A DNA stretch of 64,000 bases from Annona cherimola (Eukaryota; Streptophyta; Magnoliopsida; Magnoliales; Annonaceae): contig CM059973.1 in the NCBI GenBank assembly GCA_030490835.1, positions 52,642,008 through 52,706,007 on the forward strand, read 5' to 3'. Below, piece by piece: positions 11,216-22,674 of the stretch. Numbering within the stretch: the stretch's first letter is position 1; every line of letters starts with the position of its first letter. A program made the position numbers and the translations under genes. The notes beneath the pieces are model-generated. The model had not been told where the DNA came from and did not search any database. It saw only the letters and a list, made by a program, of their open reading frames with translations.

Positions 11216-12179
11216 TATAAAGAGATGCAAACCGTAAAATGTTAAAAAAATCCAGCCATGCATCGGCCAAGTGAATCCAAGTGTGGCAAAAATCAAACAA
11301 GCTTTTTCTAGAATAAAATAAATAATTAATTAATTAATTGCAAAAATTAAGACAATTAGGTGGTTTATTATGCCCTATTGATAGAAGATTTTTGGAACTT
11401 ATTAATGAAGAATGATGACCTATTTTACATCAAAGTGAGAGATATTTAGGAGTAAAAAAGAGATTGGAGTAATGAGTAAATCAAAATGATCCTATACATC
11501 AATCACGATCATGCAAGTTCGTATTTGTTTATTTTTATATTTTTATTAAATTCAACAAGGATTAAGGGTACAGATCTATCTAGAACATTGAATTTGGAAG
11601 ATTAATTTCAAATTTGATGGATTCGGTTTGTGTCCATAAACATCAATTTTATTAAATCTTATTATGAATAGTTTTAATTCAAGGATTGTGGGGTTTTTGA
11701 TATTGGAGGATGAACCATGATCAGAGTCTATTATTTAAGAAAATTCTACTTAGAATTTGATCAAAAGTGGCCCAAACAGATCATTTTTTAATAGACAGCT
11801 AAAAGATGATCTCAATCATTAAATCCATAATTTTGAGCACAATTTGGATGATCCAAATAGTTACACGTGCGTAAAATTCAATTTTCCATAAAGATATGAT
11901 GTTAGATCATGTGTGAGCATCCTTATGGATGGTAGATTTGAGAATTTTCAAGTTGTCACATTAATAGATGTATTAACAAAAATTGTTATCAGTTGATTTA
12001 GATCATTAAAAGTTTAATTAAAAATGTACTTTGATGATCTAAACCATTGGGTCAGGACTACATAATTGATATGTTATGATCTATGTGTTACATTTATAAT
12101 TAGAATTGTGATTAGTGGTTTAGATTAGCAATCATAATACTTTACAAGTTAACTTATATAACCCATGCGATAGATCTGG
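11216..12179. other. AT-rich intergenic stretch, nothing recognised
   Basis: No ORF, LTR or terminal repeat could be supported. It holds a short AATT tandem at about 11322-11338. Confidence 0.6.
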
Positions 12180-13335
12180 AAGCAAAAAGAAAATTATATA
12201 AGCAATAGTTTTTTACAATCTCACTACAAGTGCATGGGTCGTAGATTGTAATATACAAAATAAAATATTGATTCATAGGGAATTCCGGTCTTAAAACTTC
12301 GTTCTAAACACTTTCTTATTGAATATTTAGAGTGAAATGAATAGAAAAATAGAAAAGTTGAAAAGAAAATAGAACTTAAAATTTCGAACAAATATTAGAA
12401 AGCACGAATGAGAGTACCTAGGACTAGGGTTTCACATGCGTCTTTTGCAATGGGTAGTGGTGTGGTTATTTAATTCGGATATCGTGTGTTAAAGGAGAAC
12501 AGACCTTAAATATCCTTGCTCATTCTCTCAAAACATACAAGGTGTAACCCTAATCTATTCTTAACTATTTATTCTCATGGGGATAAGTCAATTAGGATTC
12601 ATTAAGTTCTATGATTGTTCATGAATTCCTCAAAGTCATCATACCTATTCTCATGGTCTTAGATTTCTAGGTTTAATATCTTGATTATCGTTTATTAAAC
12701 TTCCACCTCTCAGTTTTATTACCTAATATATATGAAATCATTGCCAAAGTGGGAGCTCAAACACTAAGCAAACATTAAATCATAAGATATTAAATTAACA
12801 ATAATTTTCTCCATAAATAAAAAAAAATTACACACCACGCTACATTGTACATGTGCTACATCCTAAAACTTAGATTAAGAGTTTAGTCGAGCATGTTTAA
12901 GTTCAAAATACAATTAAAATCTAAATCCATATCAAATAAGACAATTAAAATAAAAAGGAAAAGAAGAAAGAAAAGTTTATTGGTTGAAAGCTCCCATGGT
13001 GTGTGGCCCGCTCTACATAATTTGTCACTCCGCCTCTTTCCTCGTGCTCTTCATCTTCTTTTCTCCCTTTGCTCGCTCTCGCTCTCTCTCTCAATTTTTC
13101 TTCCGTGGATTTTCTGTGCAATTTTCTCCTTTGGCCACAACCCTTTTTATAAGTGTGGTTAAAGCGTAGATAGCCTACTGCATTTCCGTATATTTAAGCA
13201 TGTGTGTGTTAGGATTGTTTTACGTATCCTAATTGCGCATGAGCTTTGACTTGCATGGGCGGCTGCAAGGATGGATATCCCACATGATCACAAAAATATT
13301 GGACGCCCATATAAAAGGCTAGGCGGTGGAAGCTT
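12180..13335 (-). repeat. Probable non-coding LTR-like repeat, reverse orientation
   Basis: Read on the minus strand, the segment has a TATAAAAAGGG promoter-like sequence at about 13143-13153 (plus-strand coordinates), then CT/AG-rich leader-like sequence. The plus-strand wording around 12210-12760 (a cluster of short CTCATGG, TAGGTTT and ATTAAAC phrases) resembles dispersed non-coding plant retroelement sequence I have seen before, but I cannot name a family. No ends or target duplication were found. The ORF at 12893-13162 lies in the CT-rich tract and is not convincing. Confidence 0.3.
13321..13335. repeat. SINE target site duplication, left copy
   Basis: AGGCGGTGGAAGCTT is repeated exactly at 13585-13599 on the other side of the SINE. 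Confidence 0.9.
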
Positions 13336-13584
13336 TTTTTTTATTGGAGTATATTTACAACATATCTCAACACATATCAAATTCAAAGTTCTGAGACAAT
13401 TCTAACAATATTTCTAAATGGAGACCACCAGCTCCCAAATATTAAATTGGGAGACCACCAGCTCTTAACCGAACAAGGAGGACCACACATGCCCCATGGA
13501 AATTTTTGGTTCGAAATCCCATGCGGGATTCGAACACGCGACGGGCGGAAACGAAAGTTTTCGTTCCGCGCCCGTCGACCAAAC
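13336..13584 (-). mobile_element. tRNA-derived SINE
   Basis: The element is about 249 bp and reads on the minus strand. Its head carries a box A match (TGGTCGACGGG, complement of 13571-13581). A box B match (GTTCGAATCC, complement of 13526-13535) lies about 36 nt downstream, the spacing of an internal RNA polymerase III promoter. It ends in an A-rich tail, the T run at 13336-13342 on the plus strand. A perfect 15-bp direct repeat flanks it (13321-13335 and 13585-13599). The body contains a repeated GAGACCACCAGCTC motif. It encodes no protein and depends on LINE machinery. Confidence 0.85.
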
Positions 13585-13599
13585 AGGCGGTGGAAGCTT
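13585..13599. repeat. SINE target site duplication, right copy
   Basis: Exact copy of 13321-13335; it marks the right border of the SINE insertion. Confidence 0.9.
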
Positions 13600-14200
13600 G
13601 ATTTGCTTTAGTTGGCAACTAAATCTGCCTTGCTTGGACAGATAATAGGAAATGGAAAGCTGTTGCCGTTTAGACGCATGGCTGGGATCTCATGGGCTAC
13701 GTGGATGGCTTGGATTAATTCAAAGGTCGGTGCGCTGTTGCACATGATTTAGCTGCTGGATTTCAGCTTTGAGTGGAACGACTGGATTTAAAAGCTGCCG
13801 AAAATAACATAATCTGCATGGTGAGAATGGACGGTTTTGGATTAATAGGGCGGTGTGGATTTATTTGGACGGCTGGGATTTTGAGATAAGCGGATAGCTT
13901 GGACGTCAACAGCTTGGATCTCTTTGATTTGCATGTTGGATGTTGTATTGATTTATATGGGATAGTTGAATGGCTACGATTAAAATTTGGGCGTTGCAAA
14001 TCTGAACGTGATGGAATGGTGGTGGGCCTTGATCTCTGGCAGTTGATTTCCTGGATGGATTGGACTCTGTTTCTGGACAACTTGGATACATGGATCTGAA
14101 GTACGTTAAAATCCTTGGACGACTGAGATTAGCTTGCTGATTTGACGTGAACGGTGATGATCTGTGGGGCCCACTTGCTGAAATTTTTATTCCTGCATAA
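13600..14200. repeat. GC-balanced segment with degenerate TGGATT-type repeats
   Basis: The segment contains many degenerate copies of a GGACGGCTGGGATT-like phrase, spaced irregularly. Overlapping short ORFs on both strands come from this repetition. It may be the continuation of the repeat at 12180-13335 interrupted by the SINE, but no border was found. Confidence 0.35.
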
Positions 14201-15640
14201 AATAAATATTTTAAATTATTAATCGATCACATTAATAGACAAGTGGTTAAAATATTAACATTATTTGAAGCGTAATTCTTACAACAATTATTTTTAATAT
14301 CAAACACCTTTGATTTATGGCAATAAACACATTTGATTTTGTGGCAACAAAAACAAAAATTGTAATTTCAAGCCAAAAAATCATAAAACTATTTAAGTAA
14401 CTTAAAATTAATATTTAATACCCAAATTTTGCAAATACAAATTTTTTAAAATTTTCACATTAAACTCATATAATTATCCATCGAATTAGTATAAAATGCC
14501 CACAAAATATATTATTAATTGCCAATTATCAATTGTATATGAATTTTTAGCATGAAAATTTTTCAAAGAGCTGATAATGTTTCGATTAATCAATGACCAA
14601 AATTTGATGTCAAAATGTTGTAGTTTTTAAATTAAAAATATTAAGAAATCAGCTTGTGCATTTACTTTAAAATTAAAAATATTAAGAAATCAGCTTGTGC
14701 AAAGTAAATGACGGTAAAAAATAGTTGTCTTCAATTTTTTTATAATTTGCATATAAGGAATTTGGAGATGAAAATTTTCTATGATATAAATTACACTTTG
14801 AATATCACTTAAAAATATAAAATAAATTTGAAGATGAGATAAATATGGGAAAAAATAATATGTTATGAACCAACACTAAATATAAATCGCTTTCTAGTAG
14901 AATTAAAATAAATAAATAAATATAAATAAAATTATTTTTTACTAAAATTATTTTATGTAGTTAATTTATGTACTTATTGATTTACGATAAAAATTTTGGC
15001 CTTAAAATCCTTGATTACATTATAAAGAAAAATCAAGCTAATTCGTTGTGTCTAATTTTAGCAAGTATAAAGAGATTGAGGAATAATTAAAAAATAAATT
15101 GCGATGATAAAAAATGATATAATTAGTTAAAATATGTAATTATTTACTTAATTTGTATGAAAATTTTCATAAAATATTGAAAAAAATTTAGAAATTAAAT
15201 TGGATAAGAATATATTGTTAAAGTATAGTATGATCAAGGAAGGCCCATCTATACTCATATTGTATTTTAGAAGTAAATTAATTATTTTTTGATAATTAAT
15301 CATATAGTTATTTTAAAGAATACTCAAATATAACTAACTAGTTAATTTAGGAAGTGATATTTGATGGATAAGGATGTGAGATCATTTAGGTTATATGAGA
15401 AACAATATTTTAAGTAAACTACTAGATTAAGGTCTATACGAGTATCCACACATCTTAGAGTAAATTATTCTATTCAATCATGGTTAAAAATGATATTTTA
15501 TATATTAATTAGGGAAATGTCATTTTTTCGGCATAAAAAACTAAAGATAAATGAGTATTGCAATAAAAGCATTAGATAGAATTTATCTAAAGTAAACAAA
15601 GTTTTTTTTCTCTTTTTTTGAATTTATATTTGTATTATAA
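14201..15640. other. AT-rich non-coding stretch
   Basis: No gene is supported. The only structure seen is a 32-bp direct repeat at 14629-14660 and 14670-14701. The second copy is bracketed by the inverted pair CATTTACTTT (14659-14668) and AAAGTAAATG (14701-14710). Confidence 0.6.
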
Positions 15641-16976
15641 TATATAGTTACAGGCATGCATATTTTGTACGTCATTGTTTTTTAATTTTTGAATGAATAA
15701 ATATGATAAATTACATTGATGTATTTTGATGTTGAGTTTGACCTTTATTCATGCTAACATTATGCATTATGAGATTAGCATATATTACTTGGGTTATTGA
15801 CATATTTATGAGCCATGACTGTAGTTATAAATTTGTGAAGTGTTGTTGTTAGACTGTCGGTGACAACAATTGGTGCATTTTGACCAAGGATTAGGATGTA
15901 AAAGACTGGGTGGCATCAATTCAAACCTACCTGTCTAACCATTATGGATTCATCGGGCTGCAAACCTGATTTGTCTGACCCTTATGATTTAATTAATGTA
16001 TATTGTAAACTAGTCTATAGGACTGGTGGCCCTAAATGTAATGGTTGGGGCTGGAGCTATTCATATAATATGGTTCGACTTGGCTGTGGTTGTGTAACAA
16101 GCACAGTAAGATATAGATACATCTCCGATTTGGATAAAGATGTTTCTTGAACGATCCATGTTGTCATAGTTTGGTCATTCATGTTAAGCAGAGTTGGCTA
16201 CTCATGTTATGTTGTATTGGTCATCTGGTTACACAACAGGCATGATTTCGGGGTGAGATGCTGAAATTCCCCATCAGATTTAGACCTTACTCGATTGATT
16301 TTAGAAGTAACATGTGTATGATACATTGATTCGTGCATGGACCTAACCATGTACTTTGTATGATTTAATGCTTGATTTTGATTTGTAAGATGATTTTGAT
16401 TTAATGACTCATATGCATATCATTTACTCAAAATTGTCAATTTTCATTTATATACTACACTTATTAAGTTTTTCCAGACTGATCCTATATTTTTCTTATT
16501 TTAGATGGCAAATCTGCAAGCGTGGACCACTAAAGGGATGGTGGGATGAGTAAATAAAGGCAAAGGACTTATCACTTAGGCTTTTTGACTAATTTTAGGG
16601 AAAAATACCTCTGTATATAAATTTTGGATTTAAATATGCATGTGCATTAATCATCTTAGTCATATATATAAGACGTTTCTCTATTCTAACACTTATAATT
16701 ATTTTTTCCATTACTATTGATCTAGGATATTAGTTACTAGATACCCCGGTAGCCTATGACGATCGTTGCACTAAGGCATTGAATTAGTTAGCGAGGCATT
16801 ATATCTAGAATCCCAAAATTCTGCAACATTGGGATTACTTTTCTACCCCAAGGATATCTAGCTTACAAATAGAGGGCTTCTGATGCCTTGTGGGATACAC
16901 ACTTCCCCACACCATATTAATGAAAACCAAGCAACAAATTGCCTTATGGTGGAGATTTGGTCTTTACTTTGGGTGA
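15641..16976. other. Non-coding stretch left of the gypsy element
   Basis: A 68-codon ORF at 15944-16150 has no recognisable domain and no supporting context. No LTR landmarks were found. The right border at 16976 is where gypsy LTR homology begins abruptly. Confidence 0.5.
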
Positions 16977-17613
16977 TAGAGTTAATCACTTGGATTGACT
17001 TAATCATAAAAGATAAAATAGAGATTTAATCACTACAAGAAAAAATAGCAATTCTTTTGGATATTTTAATCCAAGTTTGGATTTTTGTGGAAAAATAGAA
17101 AAAAATTCATAAATTGCAATCCGGGCGTCGGAATTCGATGAAATTTTTTATGGATGGTTAAAAATTCATGATCGACATGATGAATGGGCTAAGATGTGAT
17201 GAAAATCACAAATCAATGGTCAAGATGAAACGTCAAATGCAAAGTGAAAAAGTAACTTCACTTTTTCATTAATTATGTATTTGACTTTAATTAAAATTAA
17301 TAAATAAAAATTTAAAAAATTAAATGCAATGCAGAAACATGTCAGGTCGTGCAAGGGGAGTACCATGACCAAATCAATGGTCCAAATTCATCCAAATCAT
17401 AAATCAATGGCTAGGATTAATTTAGCTTAATTTAATTAATTTTAAAAAATCAAAAAATAGGTAGAAAATTAGGGCTGCTATAGGGGGGCTGGAGCAGGCC
17501 TAGGGTGGCTGCTCTTGGCTCAAGGCACCTTTGGAAATTAGAAAAAAACACATTTGCCATTTTACACCCTAAGCTAGAGGGGGTAAATTGCAAATAATGA
17601 AAAAATGGACCCC

Positions 17614-17622
17614 TATAAATAG
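17614..17622 (+). promoter_or_regulatory. LTR core promoter TATA box
   Basis: TATAAATAG in the 5' LTR, matching 36871-36879 in the 3' LTR and followed by a GTAAGT site at 17779. Confidence 0.7.
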
Positions 17623-18465
17623 AGGAGCAGCCCAAGAACGAAATTCACAGCCATCCCAGCTCAAAAATCACTTGAGAAACTTCATTTCCCATCCTCACAC
17701 GTTTTAGCCTTAAAGAAAGAGGAGAATCTAAGGTTGGAGTGAGAAAAGGCGAGTTGAAGAGGCATAACTTCGCTTGAGGTAAGTGGATTCCCCTCAAACT
17801 TGTTTTGAATGTTAGATGAAGTAAAACCATTCTTAGATAATGCCCAAGCATGATAAAATAAGTATAGATATAATGTTTAAATGGAATTATGCCAAAACAT
17901 CAAAAATTTGGAGCGAATATAGGGTATTCGGCAAGATAGCATATGGTATGTGAAAATAATGCTCCAAAATTGATAAATGATGATTTGGGATGAATTATTA
18001 TGATAAATATGATGTTAGAATAATGATATATTAATTTCATGATTTTTGGAATTAAGGATTATGCTTAAGTGAATTTATGATGATTTTTATTATATGGAGA
18101 AAATGATTTTTTTGGGCAAGTAAATAATGATAAATTCAAAATATAAGAAATGTCCAATGATATACTAGGCATAAGGTATGTCATGGTATTTTTTATTTTT
18201 GGGAAAAATATCAATTTTTGAAACCCATGAACAGTAACCACGGATGAACAGTTATCTGCTACAGTATTTTGCTACAGTGATCTGCTACAGTGAACAGCGT
18301 GATTTTGGAGAAAATTTGGAAATTAATATTTGAATATAAGTATAGAATTTTTGAAGAATTTATGGACAAAAATATCTATGTAAAGAAATAATGCCCAAAT
18401 ATTATAAAGCATACATGGGAAGCAGCTTAAATAAAGGAAATGAAATATCCTTTGTCCTTGAATAG

Positions 18466-18504
18466 GAAAAGGAAAAGAGAAGGTCGAAGACACCTCCTAA
18501 GAAG
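18466..18504 (+). other. Putative untranslated leader exon 2 (gypsy 5' LTR)
   Basis: A 39-nt purine-rich block preceded by CCTTGAATAG and followed by GTAAGC. The matching acceptor-like CAGACAGG ends its AG at 18984. Confidence 0.45.
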
Positions 18505-18725
18505 GTAAGCAAGTTATATGTTTTGCAAATTATTTCCAAAATGCTTGAAATTGTTTGCAAGTTGCTTTATGAAATTTATTTAAGGTTGGCCATACCTATA
18601 ACTACTTTACATGAACTGAAGTTTGTAAAATTGTTTATTAAATGCTTTTTATGAAATTATTTATGATTTGCAAATATCATGCCGGCATGTGTATGAGAAT
18701 GAGCATGTGCACGAGGAATAGGCCT

Positions 18726-18817
18726 TAGTCGAGGTAGTAAGCGGACCGGATGTCCCCCTCGCTATTGCCAAGTCGCTTAATAGGCCCAGGCCGGCGGCGA
18801 CCTCCCTGAAATGGGAG
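18726..18817 (+). other. Structured LTR domain, gypsy 5' LTR
   Basis: TAG at 18726-18728 and CGAGG at 18730-18734 pair with CCTCG at 18757-18761 and CTA at 18762-18764, leaving one bulged base. GCCAAGTCGC follows. CTCCC at 18802-18806 pairs with GGGAG at 18813-18817. A later hairpin at 18944-18959 has a 6-bp TGAGTA stem. The CACTT/AAGTG hairpin of copies A-D is absent here. Confidence 0.5.
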
Positions 18818-19313
18818 CATGTATGGGATGGGCGCCTAGCTAGCGTCGCATCCAAAGGAATGTCATGAATGCTATGTATGCATTGCATTTGCATTTTATG
18901 AAATGCATGAAAATGATTGAAAAATTATGTATAGCTTGCTTACTGAGTATTATTACTCACCCATGCTTTTTCAACAACAGACAGGAAATGATGATGAAGG
19001 CAGCATGCCAAGTGTTATGTTGTTTTTGATATAAATGATGTTTATGTAAACTTTATGTAAAGACAACGATGATAATTTTGAGATGAAAAGGGAATATTTT
19101 TATTCCAATGAAAATGTTTATGGAATAGTTTTTTATCATAACTGTGTTATGTGAAATATATTTCAAATTGGATGAATGATGGAAATTTTCCATGTATTGA
19201 TGAAAGAAAAAAAAAAGGAATTCTGCCGTGTGATCAGAGCAACAATCTCGAGTCACGTTTACCAATCAAAACGATCCCGGAGTAAGGCTTCTAGGCACCT
19301 CAGTTCGGGGCGT

Positions 19314-19440
19314 CACAGAAGTTAGTATCAGAGCAAGGATTGGTAAATAGGCGGGAGAAGGAGAAAATAAATGATGTTGAAAGGATAAGTTTGATACCAC
19401 AGAAGTTCGTATCAGAGCATGGATTGGTAAATAGGCAGAA
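19314..19440 (+). repeat. Tandem duplication of the LTR-end and primer-site segment
   Basis: The segment beginning CACAGAAG and running through TATCAGAGC and GGATTGGTAAATAGGC recurs 84 bp downstream. There are therefore two primer-site-like sequences (about 19323-19334 and 19407-19418), each preceded by an LTR-end-like CACA. Confidence 0.75.
19323..19334 (+). other. Primer binding site, tRNA-Met type
   Basis: TAGTATCAGAGC lies a few bases after the 5' LTR and matches the usual TGGTATCAGAGC initiator tRNA-Met primer site with one or two changes. Confidence 0.75.
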
Positions 19441-19531
19441 AAGGAAAGACTAAGCTAGAATACATGAAATTATGATTATGACTGATTTATTTATTATTGA
19501 TGAATATTGATATTATACTAATAAATGTTTC

Positions 19532-20134
19532 ATGAAGTTGAAAATGCCACTCACTAGAGCTAAAGCAAGAGTCAATAAAGGAAAGGCCCCGATGGAAGAA
19601 TCAGTCTATCAAGCAAGGGGCGAAGCCAGTAAAAGGACTAGTAGGGCAGAATCTGAGGAGCAATCCTCTAGGACCCGCCCACGGCGAGAGGAAAGCCCTA
19701 GACCTCAAGCAGAGGTCAATATGGAAGAAAAAATTGCTGCGGCTATCGAAAAAGCTATGCAGCAATGGACAGCCCAGACTGCTGGGTTCTTGCAAGAAAT
19801 GAGGAATCAGCAAGCCCCACCATCAAGAGGAGATGGGGAAAGACCAGGGCCCTCGGCCAATCCCGGCACGTCGAGGGGAGTGGAGGATAGTCTCCTTGAG
19901 GCCGACAGAAAGGCTATCAATGCCTTTCTTGCCCAGCGTCCGCCTAAGTTTGCAGGGGAACCAGACCCCCTCATTGCTGAACAGTGGATCACAGAGATTA
20001 AGAAATTATTCAGGATATCGCCCTGCAATGATCAGCAGAAAGTGCTGTGCGCTACTCACCTATTGATAAAAGATGCTTATGAATGGTGGGAAACACTGAT
20101 GGTCACAATGCCACATCCGGAGCAAGTTACATGA
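19532..20134 (+). pseudogene. Gypsy Gag, N-terminal part, ending in a premature TGA
   Basis: 200 codons. Gag forms the particle and binds the element RNA. The N-terminal part is basic and charged; a better start may be the Met at 19544. A coiled-coil-prone segment with a run of Ala and Glu lies near residues 65-100. The retrotransposon Gag core begins near residue 128 with an AFLAQRPPKFAG segment and AEQWITEI. The TGA at 20132-20134 falls inside the core, in the same frame as the continuation at 20144, so it is a nonsense mutation rather than a domain boundary. Confidence 0.9.
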
Positions 20135-20143
20135 CAGGAATTT

Positions 20144-21886
20144 TTGGAAGAATTTAATAAAGAATATCTCCCTGTAGGGCTGCAGAGCCAGAGGGTGATA
20201 GAATTTGAGAAACTTTACCAAGGTAGGATGACAGTTACGGAGTATGCCACAAAGTTCAATGCCTTGGTAAGATATGTGTCGTGGATAGCCAATGTGCCGG
20301 AAAACAAGGCACAAAGGTTCCAGAGGGGATTGAGACCCCAGCTAAGAGAGGGGTTAGCCCCATTATTAATAAAGGACTATGCCTCTAGCATTGAGAGAGC
20401 TAGGGCATTGGAGATGGAGTCTATGAGGACTCAAGAGCTTAGGCAAGCTCAAAAACAAATTTTTTCAGCCTCCAAGGAAGGTGAGGCTAATAAAGGAAAA
20501 AAGGGAATCACCGAGAGAAAGAAGATCGGCGACAAGACACAGAGCACCCTGACTTGCAGAACTTGCCACAAACGCCATTCAGGCGAATGTTTACAAGGAA
20601 CGGGGAAATGCTACAAATGTGGCCAAACGGGTCATGTGGCCCGGGACTGCGGGACCGATGAAGCCAAGATAATAAAGTGCTTCAACTGTGGTCAAGTCGG
20701 ACACATTTCGCCCAATTGTCCGAATAAGCCACAGGGAGCACAAGCTCGAGGGAGGCCGACCCAACAAAAAGTCCCCGCCATCGCTAATCGACCCGGTACT
20801 ACTGCCAACCCAGTGCGTGTCCAAGCCCTCACCCGAACGGAGTCACAAGAGATGGAGGAAAAAGTGATTACAGGTATGATTTACATTTTGGGAAATTCTG
20901 CAGTAGCTTTATTTGATTCTGGAGCTACGCATTCATTTATATCATACCAATTCGTAATCACACACGCACTACGGGTAGAGGAAACCAGTAGTACTATACA
21001 TGTAGAATCCCCAGTATATAGATTGGCAAGTATAAATCAAATCTGCAAAGCATGTCCTATCAGGATAGGAACAAAAATATTGGAAGCTGATCTCATCCTA
21101 TTACCCATGACAGAGTTTGATGTCATATTAGGGATGGATTGGCTAAGTCAATGGGGTGCGACAATTGATTGTAGAAATAAAAAGGTGCAATTTGAAGCAC
21201 CAAAAGATGAAATAGAGATCAGTAAAATAAGACAGCCAGAAAACACAATAAGGATGGTATCAGCTATGAAAGCAGCTAAGCTGATGCGCCAACAATGTAC
21301 AACTTATCTGATCTCTATAAACACAATAAGAGATGGGGTACCTATGGAACAAATTCCAGTAGTAAAGGAATTTCTAGATATTTTTCCAAAGGAACTATGT
21401 AATTTACCACCAGAAAGAGAAATGGATATGGAGATAGAAATTATTCCAGGAACAACCCCAATATCTAAGGCCCCATATAGGATGGCACCAGCCGAATTGG
21501 CTGAGTTGAAAGTACAAATTCAAGATTTATTAGATAAGGGGTTTATTAGACCCAGTGCATCGCCATGGGGAGCTCCAGTATTATTTGTAAGGAAAAAGGA
21601 TGGGAGTTTGAGACTCTATATTGATTACAGAGAATTGAACAAAGTAACAGTGAAAAATAAGTACCCACTCCCAAGAATAGATGATCTTTTTTATCAGTTA
21701 AAAGGAGCTTCTACATTTTCAAAAATTGATTTACAGTCAGGTTACCACCAGTTGAGGATATGTCCAAAGGACATCCATAAAACAACATTCAGAACAAGAT
21801 ATGGGCATTATGAATTCTTAGTCATGCCATTTGGACTAACGAATGCCCCAGCTGTGTTTATGGATATGATGAACAGAATTTTTTGA
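20144..21886 (+). pseudogene. Gypsy Gag C-terminus, protease and start of reverse transcriptase
   Basis: 580 codons in the frame of the previous ORF. Order: the rest of the Gag core (about residues 1-110); two CCHC zinc knuckles near residues 155-195, [14 protein letters not shown] and [14 protein letters not shown]; an aspartic protease with [11 protein letters not shown] near residue 257; and the RT fingers and palm with [19 protein letters not shown] and [13 protein letters not shown] at 21884-21886 cuts the frame just before the catalytic FIDD motif. The Gag-protease-RT frame is a single fusion, usual for Tekay-type elements. It is inactive as it stands. Confidence 0.93.
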
Positions 21887-22674
21887 GAATTTTTAGATCA
21901 ATTTGTGGTGGTATTCATTGATGATATATTAATTTATTCAAAGACAGAAGAAGAACATGAGAAGCATTTAAGGATAGTGTTGGAAATTCTTCGAAGAGAG
22001 AAATTATATGCTAAATTCAAAAAATGTGAGTTTTGGTTGAAACAAGTAGCCTTTCTCGGCCACATTATATCCGAGGAGGGAATACAAGTAGATCCTCAAA
22101 AGATTGAGGCAATAACAAAGTGGCCACAGCCAACAAATATCACGGAAATAAGAAATTTCCTGGGGCTAGCTGGCTACTACAGAAAATTTGTGGAAGGATT
22201 CTCACAATTGTCAGCTCCCCTCACAAAGCTGACAAGGAAAGGAGTTAGGTATGAATGGACACAGGAATGTGAGAATAGCTTCCAGGAATTAAAGAAAAGA
22301 TTGGTAAAAACTCCAATTCTAACACTACCTATGGAGAAGGAAGGGTTTGTGATCTATAGTGATGCCTCAAAGAAAGGATTAGGATGTGTACTGATGCAAA
22401 ATGGAAAAGTTATATCATACGCATCTCGGCAACTCAAGCCAAATGAGGTAAACTATCCAACCCATGATTTAGAATTGGCAGCAGTAGTCTTTGCCTTGAA
22501 AATATGGAGACATTATTTATATGGAGTTAAATGTGAGGTCTATACTGATCACAAAAACCTCAAGTATATTTTTACTCAAAAGGAGTTAAATATGAGGCAA
22601 AGGAAATGGCTCGAATTACTCAAGGATTATGACCTTGACATTTTATATCATCCAGGCAAAGCCAATGTAGTAGC
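21887..22674 (+). pseudogene. Gypsy reverse transcriptase C-terminus and RNase H, cut by the Athila-type insertion
   Basis: The frame resumes after the TGA. It shows the RT catalytic motif [11 protein letters not shown], the [11 protein letters not shown] block, the [12 protein letters not shown] connection, and RNase H with the [38 protein letters not shown] and [10 protein letters not shown] motifs. The last gypsy codons lie at 22660-22674; the terminal VVAD motif is split at the insertion, and codons read beyond 22675 belong to the Athila-type LTR. The remaining residues of this motif lie at 34408 onward. Confidence 0.93.
22670..22674. repeat. Target site duplication of the Athila-type element, left
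   Basis: GTAGC, repeated exactly at 34403-34407. Confidence 0.92.

Larger units (their letters stand above)
16977..19317 (+). repeat. 5' LTR of the gypsy element, left end missing
   Basis: Homology with the 3' LTR starts at the equivalent of 36237 and continues to the CGTCACA end. The TGTGGAACCC start and the early GAATAGTA repeats are absent. The flank at 16800-16976 does not resemble the copia LTR seen on the far side, so the junction is probably a deletion rather than an insertion border. Confidence 0.9.

Noticed and set aside
12893..13169. Two overlapping plus-strand ORFs with hydrophobic stretches (apparent membrane proteins)
   Set aside because: They read through a CT-rich tract that yields Leu/Ser/Phe by composition; on the other strand the tract looks like an LTR leader.
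13526..13581. Possible tRNA gene on the minus strand
   Set aside because: Boxes A and B are present, but no cloverleaf or acceptor stem can be closed, and the unit has a SINE body, an A-rich tail and a target duplication.
15944..16150. 68-codon ORF with Cys and Tyr residues
   Set aside because: No recognisable domain, no paralogue in the window and no promoter or splice context; length is within chance for this composition.
20132..20144. Programmed TGA readthrough between Gag and Pol
   Set aside because: The TGA falls inside the Gag core rather than between domains, and two more TGA codons interrupt pol, so mutation is simpler.
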